DNA from: Candidatus Woesearchaeota archaeon
Lineage (GTDB): Archaea > Nanobdellota > Nanobdellia > Woesearchaeales > UBA11576
Reading direction: 5' to 3'
NCBI GenBank assembly: GCA_027083015.1
Contig: JALWQS010000004.1
Span: forward strand, 1-9,642
Length of the DNA stretch: 9,642 bases
Shown: positions 1 to 5,406 of the stretch, in pieces
How positions within the stretch are numbered: the first letter of the stretch is position 1
Layout: every line of letters begins with the position of its first letter
The notes under the pieces: generated by a model
What the model was told of the DNA's origin: nothing
Databases searched by the model: none
The model's input: only the letters and a program-made list of their open reading frames with translations
Position numbers and translations under genes: made by a program

Positions 1-152
1 ATCTCACCCATATCCTGTTCTATCTTTTTAACATCTTTCTGGTGAAACCAGACATTAGCAAGATCCTTTTTCATATCATCAGAAAGAGAGAGCCAAAGCT
101 TAGTAATCTCAGCTTTTTCACCCAAATACCTCTTTAACAGATTCCAGACCAT
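1..152 (-). CDS. 5' end of an unrecognised protein gene (partial)
   Basis: An ATG at 152 opens a frame that stays open to the window edge, giving 50 codons. The protein begins MVWNLLKRYLGEK and continues as charged, helix-like sequence with several Trp residues and a KDVKKIEQD segment near the edge. There is no signal peptide or membrane segment in the visible part. Third positions are T/G-rich, like the other minus-strand genes here, which supports real coding. No SD is visible. A TATA-like CTTTTAATAA lies about 38 nt upstream of the ATG, fitting a very short leader. I do not recognise the family, and most of the protein lies outside the window. Confidence 0.7.
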   Translation of the reverse strand, partial: MVWNLLKRYLGEKAEITKLWLSLSDDMKKDLANVWFHQKDVKKIEQDMGE

Positions 153-184
153 TTTATCTTTATAACAGAACAGCAACAAAAAGA

Positions 185-201
185 GTTATTAAAAGTTTCG
201 G
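185..201 (-). promoter_or_regulatory. Putative BRE/TATA promoter of the gene starting at 152
   Basis: On the minus strand a CGAAAC BRE-like stretch precedes CTTTTAATAA. An archaeal start site about 25 nt downstream would fall near 164, a dozen bases ahead of the ATG. The A/T core is nearly symmetric and is also preceded by a purine-rich stretch on the plus strand, so it could fire in both directions. An 11-nt palindrome, TCGGT-A-ACCGA at 198-208, abuts it and could be an operator. Inference from pattern only. Confidence 0.4.
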
Positions 202-409
202 TAACCGATACAGAAAAGGTTTTTAGACAGGAAAGAATAGGATTAGCTTTTCATAGGTTGTAGAGCACATGTTCAAGGCAAGTTCTTTATCTGTCAGGTT
301 TGTTTTTGGTTCTTAGTGTCTTTTGTTTGCACTCGGTCTTTTTTGCTACTTCTGACTTTGTGAAGACTTTTATCTGTGTTTTATCGACAGAACAAATAAA
401 AATCTTAGC

Positions 410-431
410 CTGAGATATCAGCATTTTTTTT
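410..431 (+). terminator. Short hairpin plus T8 run (candidate terminator)
   Basis: CTGA (410-413) pairs with TCAG (418-421) around a GATA loop, and eight consecutive T follow at 424-431 on the plus strand. The stem is only 4 bp, so the T run is the main signal. Nothing annotated on the plus strand needs a terminator here, which makes it a hint of an unannotated plus-strand transcript in the gap. Confidence 0.25.
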
Positions 432-469
432 AGAAACTTAACTTCATCTTAACTCCATATACAACCAAT

Positions 470-991
470 CTAAATCTTCTCCAAGAAATCATCCATGGCC
501 TTAAAGCTGTCAAGAAAGATGCATTTGTTCCTGTAAGGGTTAAGGATCCTCTCGTAAGGAGGCATACGACGCTCGTAACTAAGACGGTACTTCCTGATAA
601 AAAGATGCTTGTAAAGACCAAGAAGCTCCCGGAAACTCTCATTCTTGGTAAGACGATGGCGCTTAAACAAGACATAATACTGGTTCAAAAGCTTACGATG
701 CTTAAGATAGATCACCAGATCAGCCTTAGCAAGACCTGGCAGGATAAGATGACGGGAAGTGCCTTCAACGATCCAAGAATCTTTCTTGTAGACCTCAACG
801 ATCCTCTTAAGACTTTCAAGCTTATCAGCAGGTCTGGAAAACTTGACCTCCCAATAAAAATCATCAGTGTGATAACAAGGAATGTTCAACTTAGCAGCAA
901 GCCTATTAGCAAAAGTCGTCTTTCCACGACCAGCATCACCGGTAATGATGATCCTTTTAGGTCTCTTTTTGAGCAGTTCTTCAGATACCAT
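470..991 (-). CDS. Adenylate-kinase-like P-loop kinase (FlaR/topology-modulation type)
   Basis: A 173-aa P-loop NTPase. From the ATG at 991 the Walker A is GDAGRGKT (residues 18-25), followed by HTDDFYW (41-47), a signature of the small kinase-like 'topology modulation' (FlaR-like) branch of the adenylate kinase superfamily. Next comes WIVEGTSRHLILPGLAKADLVIYL-type sequence, where the Asp preceding the hydrophobic strand (about 91) fits Walker B, and then a basic Arg/Lys-rich region (98-142) resembling a lid. The family is predicted to phosphorylate a nucleotide or other small substrate; the true substrate is unknown. A TTG at 1009 would give six more residues. I prefer the ATG because AGGA sits 5 nt before it and it lies 7 nt after the dihydroorotase stop, suggesting co-transcription. 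Cytoplasmic. Confidence 0.85.
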   Translation of the reverse strand: MVSEELLKKRPKRIIITGDAGRGKTTFANRLAAKLNIPCYHTDDFYWEVKFSRPADKLESLKRIVEVYKKDSWIVEGTSRHLILPGLAKADLVIYLKHRKLLNQYYVLFKRHRLTKNESFRELLGLYKHLFIRKYRLSYERRMPPYERILNPYRNKCIFLDSFKAMDDFLEKI

Positions 992-998
992 GACAGTC

Positions 999-1985
999 CT
1001 AAAGATCAAACACCTTAATAATATTATCTCTTGTCAGCTTAATAGCCTCTTCTTTAGAGATGCCAAGACGAGGAAACAGTTCAGAAAACAAGACTGGATA
1101 AAGACGCTGGCTGGGATAACCAGACAGGTAAGGAGGATCCAGCTTTTCACACAACGGATGCGGTGCGTGATCGGACTCTACCCAATCGATAAGGCCTTGT
1201 TTAAGCTGTAATCGAAGCTTATCCCTGCGCTTACGGTCACGAAGAGGGGGATTGGTCTTAAGAAGAAGACCATTATCGGTTTCCATATCCTCGTTAGAGA
1301 ACAATAGATGATGAGGTGTTACGCCGCAGGTAATATCAAGAAAACTTCTTGCCTTATCCACGATCTCAACAGTTTCAGGACAAGAAACATGAGGGATGTG
1401 AAGGGTTCCCAAAAAACCCGCTTCTTTAGCAAACTTTATCTGATCATAGACAGACTCTATCTCGGCGACAGGAGGACGAACAAGGTTGTGGGAAGAAGGG
1501 ATATCAGGAATCCATTTTTCAGGATCAAAAAAAGACTCTTTCTCAGAATGAACTGCTAACACGCCATCAAAACCTAAAGCCCGCAGTAAGATATAGACCC
1601 TCTGCTGATCTGATGCTTCAGGAACAGAAAGATCGCCAACGCTGTGGCCGGCAAACATCTTGAGACCGATCACCTCTTCATAAGTAAAATAACAGCGAAC
1701 AGCTTCCTGTAACTGATGAGCATCAGAAGTCACGCCCATATATGTAAAATACCTGCCCTTATACTCTTCAGGAACTAGCTTAAGCCGTTCCTCAAGCCGT
1801 TCTTGTGAGGTGGTAGGAGGAGAATTATTGGGCATATCAAATAATGTACTTATGCCATATTGTTCAGCAACCCTAAAAGCATGTTCAATAGTATCCTTGT
1901 AAGCCCAACCCTGGTCACGGCAATGAACATGAGGATCAATCATCCCTATATCTTCATAGTCTATCTTAACAATCTTACGTCTCAT
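999..1985 (-). CDS. pyrC: Dihydroorotase (compact, amidohydrolase superfamily)
   Basis: Predicted to interconvert N-carbamoyl-aspartate and dihydroorotate in de novo pyrimidine synthesis, using a binuclear metal site. Visible ligands, numbered from the ATG at 1985: H19 and H21 in HVHCRD, K109 in GLKMF (candidate carbamylated lysine), H146 in VHSEKE, H199 in HIPHVSC and D272 in SDHAPH. Substrate-site motifs include MPNN (51-54), VTPHHLLF and KTNPPLR. At 328 aa it is much shorter than the usual class I enzyme of about 420 aa. It lacks most of the beta-sandwich at both ends and ends soon after the DHAPH loop, like the compact E. coli PyrC layout. All core ligands remain, so it does not look broken. 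A TTG at 2009 is possible, but a TATA element 26 nt before the ATG favours a leaderless ATG start. Hydantoinase or allantoinase is the main alternative. Confidence 0.88.
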   Translation of the reverse strand: MRRKIVKIDYEDIGMIDPHVHCRDQGWAYKDTIEHAFRVAEQYGISTLFDMPNNSPPTTSQERLEERLKLVPEEYKGRYFTYMGVTSDAHQLQEAVRCYFTYEEVIGLKMFAGHSVGDLSVPEASDQQRVYILLRALGFDGVLAVHSEKESFFDPEKWIPDIPSSHNLVRPPVAEIESVYDQIKFAKEAGFLGTLHIPHVSCPETVEIVDKARSFLDITCGVTPHHLLFSNEDMETDNGLLLKTNPPLRDRKRRDKLRLQLKQGLIDWVESDHAPHPLCEKLDPPYLSGYPSQRLYPVLFSELFPRLGISKEEAIKLTRDNIIKVFDL

Positions 1986-2006
1986 AAACTTTAGGTCAGA
2001 ACCACT

Positions 2007-2021
2007 CAATAAAAGATTTTC
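2007..2021 (-). promoter_or_regulatory. BRE/TATA promoter of the dihydroorotase operon, predicted leaderless
   Basis: On the minus strand GAAAAT (BRE-like) is followed by CTTTTATTG, centred about 26 nt upstream of the ATG at 1985. That spacing predicts transcription starting at or next to the start codon, and no SD precedes the ATG. This is also the reason to prefer ATG 1985 over TTG 2009, which would overlap the TATA element. Confidence 0.5.
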
Positions 2022-2030
2022 TATTTTTTA

Positions 2031-2044
2031 CTATCTTATGATAG
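2031..2044. promoter_or_regulatory. Inverted repeat between divergent promoters
   Basis: CTATC-TTAT-GATAG, a perfect 5-bp inverted repeat with a 4-nt spacer, lies in the 181-nt space between the dihydroorotase and hydrolase starts, just upstream of the dihydroorotase BRE. It could be an operator, but arms this short arise by chance in AT-rich DNA. Confidence 0.2.
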
Positions 2045-2116
2045 AAACAATGACTGTGCCTGATATGTATAGCGCAGCAAAGAAACATGAAGTGCAGCAC
2101 TCGCTGAATTCTTTCT

Positions 2117-2136
2117 AAAGAAAAACTATTTAAATA
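2117..2136 (+). promoter_or_regulatory. BRE/TATA promoter of the alpha/beta hydrolase
   Basis: AAAGAAAAAC followed by TATTTAAATA (2127-2136) gives a strong archaeal BRE/TATA pair. It is centred about 35 nt before the ATG at 2167, so transcription should start near 2157 with a leader of about 10 nt. No good SD precedes the ATG. Confidence 0.55.
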
Positions 2137-2166
2137 TACCTCCTGTATAAACCATCAAGAAGTCAA

Positions 2167-3117
2167 ATGCACAAGAAAAACATAAGCAAAAAACAGATAA
2201 TAATCACAGTAATAATCCTATCCTTACTCTTATTATCAACAATCATAACATATTACTTCTCAACAAGATACGGTCTGTTCCAAACTGATAAGATAGATGA
2301 GAAAGACAAAAAGACATGGAACTATGATTCAGGAATGATATCAGGAACAAAACCCTATATACTGAAAAGCGACCAAAAATACTGCTGGATAATGCTGCAC
2401 GGCTATACCTCAACACCTGCAGAGATGAGACCATTAGCAGAAGCAGTCCATAAACAACTAAATGACACAGTATATGTGCCCCTGCTGACGGGCCACGGAA
2501 CAGTACCAAGCATGCTGCTAAAAACAGACGCAGAAACATGGTACAAAGACCTGAAAAGAATATACGAACAAGCAAAAAAAGAATGTGAAACCATAAATAT
2601 AGCAGCATCATCAATGTCAGCATCACTAGCCTTACGATTAGCAGAACAAGAGAAACTGGGAAACATATACCTCATAAATCCGTTATTTCTGCCTCCGAAT
2701 GACTGGAATGTAAGGCTACAAATAAGACTACTATCAGATATCCTAATATTTGAGAAGAAAGAAGGATCAGGGATCAATGATCCGGAAGGAAGAAAAAGCC
2801 GTATAGCCTATAAGGCCATGCCATTATCTCCGATAAAAAACTCCTTACGGTTCATGGATAATACATTCAAGAATCTTAACAAAGTAGCTGAACCAGTGCT
2901 GATACAACATTCCTTGAATGATCCAACAGCAAAACCAAAAAACGTAAAGCTAGCTTACGAACAGTTAGGGACTAAAGACAAAAAACTGATCTGGTACAAA
3001 AATTCTTCACACGTACTTTTGAAAGATTACGACAGCAAAGAGGTCATAACACAGATAATACGTTTTGAGGAAACACACAGGAAAACAGCCAAAACTAAAA
3101 GCATACAAAAGACCTGA
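2167..3117 (+). CDS. Membrane-anchored alpha/beta hydrolase (carboxylesterase/monoacylglycerol-lipase-like)
   Basis: A 316-aa protein with one N-terminal membrane segment (about 10-31) after a Lys-rich start, probably a signal anchor placing the hydrolase domain outside the cell. The fold is shown by the oxyanion-loop motif HGYTSTPAEMRPLAE (from H78), LLTGHG at about 106-111, a nucleophile elbow around S149, the acid D252 in LNDP and the base H282 in SSH. The order and spacing match small carboxylesterases of the Est30/lysophospholipase type. The elbow is unusual: A-S-S-M-S replaces the typical G-x-S-x-G. Probable activity is hydrolysis of a carboxylic ester or lipid; the substrate is unknown. 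It is the only confident plus-strand gene here, and its third codon positions are rich in A and C, unlike its neighbours. It diverges from dihydroorotase and converges on the kinase gene. Confidence 0.85.
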   Translation: MHKKNISKKQIIITVIILSLLLLSTIITYYFSTRYGLFQTDKIDEKDKKTWNYDSGMISGTKPYILKSDQKYCWIMLHGYTSTPAEMRPLAEAVHKQLNDTVYVPLLTGHGTVPSMLLKTDAETWYKDLKRIYEQAKKECETINIAASSMSASLALRLAEQEKLGNIYLINPLFLPPNDWNVRLQIRLLSDILIFEKKEGSGINDPEGRKSRIAYKAMPLSPIKNSLRFMDNTFKNLNKVAEPVLIQHSLNDPTAKPKNVKLAYEQLGTKDKKLIWYKNSSHVLLKDYDSKEVITQIIRFEETHRKTAKTKSIQKT

Positions 3118-3154
3118 TCGAAAAAACGGGAAACTCACCTCAGAAGAGAACTAA

Positions 3155-3164
3155 CCTTTCTTTA
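3155..3164 (+). terminator. Short pyrimidine/T-rich tract after the hydrolase gene
   Basis: CCTTTCTTTA lies about 40 nt after the hydrolase stop in the 102-nt convergent gap and could serve as a weak archaeal terminator. There is no hairpin. Confidence 0.2.
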
Positions 3165-3219
3165 TAACTAACTTAATAATCCGCCTGATAACCAATCATA
3201 TCATTGAATATTACAAATA

Positions 3220-4626
3220 CTACTTTCCCTGCAGAGCATCATAGATTCTCTCAAACATATAACCGATATGGATACGGTCAGTGATCATGAGCTTATCAAG
3301 ATCAAACTCAACGATAGGACCATCATGAAAACCAAACTCGCGAACATTCCTGACAAACTGTCCGTACCAATAATCAAGGGCCCTGATCTGAGAAGGAGTC
3401 CAACCACCTTCCACTTCAGCAGGAATGCCACGTTGGACAATACGGTTCCAGGCAAGTTCAGGACTGCCCCTAAGAATAACCATAAGATCAGCAGAAGGAA
3501 GTTCCTTAGCAGTCGCTTTAAAATCCGCAATTAACCTCTCAAGCTCCCGGTCAGAAAGAAGACCCTCGCGATTAAACTGATAGCTGAATACAAGCAGATC
3601 TTCAGGAAGAGAACGATCCTTAACATAACTGACTCCAGACTCTTTCGCCATCCGACGCTGAGAAGCACGCATCTTAAGAAAATACTTCTGAAGCTCAAAA
3701 CAATACTTAGGCTTATCACGCAGAAACTTCTCAAGCAAAGGATTGTCCAAAGGATTCTCATAACTGCCCCTGATCCTCAAAGACCGCTCCATGATACGGG
3801 AAAAAGAAGTCTTGCCAAGACCGACATTACCAGCGACAGTGATAAGAGCAGGATGTTCCAAAAGATAAGACTCTAACTTTTGCTCAGCAGCGATAGCCCG
3901 TTCAGTAGCTTCAGTCTGAGGAGCAAGAACCCACTCACTGATACCAGGAGTAGTGACTCGCAAGTCAAGAGACCGGATCTTATCTGCGATAAGCTTGACA
4001 ACACGTTCAGAATACTTATCAATATCAGGCTCTTCATCATTAGCATCAACAACAAGGACAGGACAAGAAACATGCAAAGAGACGAACTGTTCATACAACT
4101 CATTCAAAGTCTTAAGATACTCTGAAGGGATACCCCTCTCTGAATCACGACCACGTCTTCTTATACGTTCCTGCAAGACAGGAACATCTGCCTTAAGATA
4201 AACTATAAGATCGGGCTGGGAACCAACATCGACCATGTTGCTGAAAGTGCGCTGATAAGCCTGAAACTCAGCATCAGACATATGACCATTGACCTTCTGA
4301 GCAAGACCGAAGATAAAATAATCCTCGTGAAGAACGCGATCCTCCAAAACAATACCCATCGCAGAATCGATCTTTTTCTGACGCTCATAACGGCTGTTAA
4401 AAAATTCTATCTGTGCGAGAAACGCATTAGCAACAGGATCATCATAAAAAGCATCAAGAACAACAGGATTGACCTCTTCAGGGAAAGCAAGAACCTTATG
4501 CCGTTCATCATGAAAAGGAAGGGTGTCAAGAAGGATATCAGACAGAGGAGGCCGGGTAGCATGTTCAATCAAAGTAGATTTACCGACACCAATATTACCT
4601 ACAATACCTATCCTAAGATTTTCCAT
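3220..4626 (-). CDS. Tandem deoxynucleoside kinase: two dNK domains in one chain
   Basis: A 468-aa protein with two deoxynucleoside-kinase-like P-loop domains joined by a helical linker (about 220-258). Domain 1 has P-loop GNIGVGKS (10-17), an EEVNPV acidic motif (50-55), EDR (95-97) and a LID RIRRRGRDSERG (154-165). Domain 2 has GNVGLGKT (266-273), YENPLDNPLL (from 289), KDRS (336-339) and a LID-position RIVQRGIPAEVEGG (395-408) lacking three of the Arg seen in domain 1. The family transfers a phosphate from ATP to the 5' hydroxyl of deoxynucleosides (dA/dC/dG) for salvage and normally works as a dimer, so the fusion may be a built-in dimer. Domain 2 may be regulatory or altered in specificity. 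The start is ATG at 4626, with SD GAAGGTG 5 nt upstream. It looks like a single-gene transcript. Confidence 0.88.
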   Translation of the reverse strand: MENLRIGIVGNIGVGKSTLIEHATRPPLSDILLDTLPFHDERHKVLAFPEEVNPVVLDAFYDDPVANAFLAQIEFFNSRYERQKKIDSAMGIVLEDRVLHEDYFIFGLAQKVNGHMSDAEFQAYQRTFSNMVDVGSQPDLIVYLKADVPVLQERIRRRGRDSERGIPSEYLKTLNELYEQFVSLHVSCPVLVVDANDEEPDIDKYSERVVKLIADKIRSLDLRVTTPGISEWVLAPQTEATERAIAAEQKLESYLLEHPALITVAGNVGLGKTSFSRIMERSLRIRGSYENPLDNPLLEKFLRDKPKYCFELQKYFLKMRASQRRMAKESGVSYVKDRSLPEDLLVFSYQFNREGLLSDRELERLIADFKATAKELPSADLMVILRGSPELAWNRIVQRGIPAEVEGGWTPSQIRALDYWYGQFVRNVREFGFHDGPIVEFDLDKLMITDRIHIGYMFERIYDALQGK

Positions 4627-4631
4627 AAAAA

Positions 4632-4666
4632 CACCTTCTTATTGTCTTGAACAAGTCAAGATATAA
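4632..4666 (-). promoter_or_regulatory. Promoter, inverted repeat and SD of the tandem kinase
   Basis: Reading the minus strand: TTATATCT (4659-4666) is a TATA-like element. It overlaps a 6-bp inverted repeat, TCTTGA (4656-4661) and TCAAGA (4645-4650) around CTTGT. GAAGGTG (4632-4638) is a good SD 5 nt before the ATG at 4626. A dyad between TATA and the predicted start site (near 4638) is where a repressor could act. The SD is clear; the operator is speculative. Confidence 0.45.
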
Positions 4667-4727
4667 CTGCTAAATCCCAACAATAAAGCGCTGATAGAAG
4701 AACTTAATAAAATTTTTGAAAGCACTT

Positions 4728-4770
4728 TAAAAGATATAAAAAGAAAATAAAAGGCAAAAAAGAAGAAATA
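4728..4770 (-). terminator. T-rich terminator of the Bat-like operon
   Basis: The minus strand carries several T runs (TTCTTCTTTTTTGCC, then TTTTATTTTCTTTTT) about 60 nt after the last gene of the cluster and about 100 nt before the next start. No GC-rich hairpin is present. Tandem T runs are the usual archaeal termination signal. Confidence 0.5.
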
Positions 4771-4827
4771 AGACCTGAAGTCAAGTAACGACAAGAGCTG
4801 TCCTGACAAATTTTCTGTCCTGGACAA

Positions 4828-5406
4828 TCACTTAATAATCCGTTCAGCAATAGAGATGATCATATCAAAATCTTTCTTGTTAGGCTTGTACTTGGCGAAC
4901 TCAACCAAAGAACAAAGGTCAAAACCTTTCTTGATCTCCTTAAAGGGCTTCTTTTGCTTCTTAAGATGCCTGATGATCTCATCATTAGTAAGCTCCTTAT
5001 TAAGATCATTCTTATAAGCCAGATAAAGACGGAGAGCCTGGCCCGCTTTTCCATAAGCATCCTTGTAGTGTCCTTTCTCAAAAAGTTCCTTGGCCCTGGC
5101 AAGAAGATCCCTTGACGCAGAAAGATAATCAAAAGGTTCTTCAGGCACAGAACTGTTGCCCTGTTCAACAGTCTTTTTCTTCTTTCCAATACGGAACAAC
5201 AGATAACCAAGAACTATCAAAAATAAGAACAAAGCAAAAATCCAGTAATGATGATCCTTTTTCCCCTCAAGCTGCACTTCCTTGACCTTATCACCCTCAA
5301 ACTTAGCGGTGATCGTAGCTGTCTGATTAGTCCTGTTATCAGCAAAACTAAACTTACCGACAGTCTGATTGCCCTCCTGTTCAAACTTCATATCAGTCTG
5401 TCTCAT
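4828..5406 (-). CDS. BatD-like membrane protein, C-terminal half (TM plus cytoplasmic helical domain)
   Basis: 192 aa. Residues 6-50 are a beta-type segment (GKFSF ... ATITAKFEGDKVKEV). One membrane helix follows (about 54-72, WIFALFLFLIVLGYLLF), then KKKK and a helical domain (91-192) with an LTNDEIIRHL motif, resembling the C-terminal region of BatD/DUF4129-type proteins. The Lys cluster puts the helical domain in the cytoplasm, so the 50-residue N-terminus should be outside, yet there is no signal peptide. The ATG at 5406 overlaps the preceding stop as ATGA and has no SD, so translation probably depends on coupling. Together with the secreted upstream protein it looks like half of a split type I membrane protein. 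Last gene of the cluster. No precise family name is certain. Confidence 0.75.
   Translation of the reverse strand: MRQTDMKFEQEGNQTVGKFSFADNRTNQTATITAKFEGDKVKEVQLEGKKDHHYWIFALFLFLIVLGYLLFRIGKKKKTVEQGNSSVPEEPFDYLSASRDLLARAKELFEKGHYKDAYGKAGQALRLYLAYKNDLNKELTNDEIIRHLKKQKKPFKEIKKGFDLCSLVEFAKYKPNKKDFDMIISIAERIIK

Larger units (their letters stand above)
153..469. other. 317-nt gap with no convincing gene
   Basis: No confident gene lies here. Unlike the flanks, the plus strand is T-rich from about 280 to 431. The gap holds the promoter-like element at 185-201 and a plus-strand hairpin with a T8 run at 410-431. It also holds two short overlapping open frames on opposite strands. One is a Lys-rich 45-codon minus frame (287-424). 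The other is a hydrophobic plus frame ending at 414 that lacks an ATG. Neither has an SD. The layout would fit a short plus-strand non-coding transcript of roughly 215 nt, but this is not demonstrated. Confidence 0.4.

Noticed and set aside
287..424. 45-codon Lys-rich minus-strand frame in the 153-469 gap
   Set aside because: ATG without SD. Third positions are A-rich, unlike every confident minus-strand gene here, and it is opposed by another open frame on the plus strand. Too weak to call.
605..1018. 137-codon plus-strand frame opposite the P-loop kinase
   Set aside because: It is antisense to a gene with clear Walker A and family motifs, and its sequence has no recognisable domain.
999..1985. 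Dihydroorotase as a truncated pseudogene
   Set aside because: All predicted metal ligands and substrate motifs are intact, the frame is uninterrupted, and the next gene follows 7 nt after the stop.
3170..3185. Shared ACTTAATAATCCG in the convergent gap and at the end of the Bat-like cluster (near 4830)
   Set aside because: A 13-nt match in AT-rich DNA, one copy being coding sequence (Arg-Ile-Ile-Lys-stop). There is no longer similarity and no third copy, so it is not treated as a repeat.
4282..4650. 122-codon plus-strand frame opposite the 5' half of the tandem kinase
   Set aside because: It covers the P-loop-encoding strand of a well supported gene and has no SD or promoter of its own.
4639..4827. 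62-codon hydrophobic minus-strand frame starting one base after the last Bat-like gene
   Set aside because: It has a TTG start, no SD, and its Phe/Leu/Ser content comes from the T runs of the terminator region. It would also end inside the kinase promoter.
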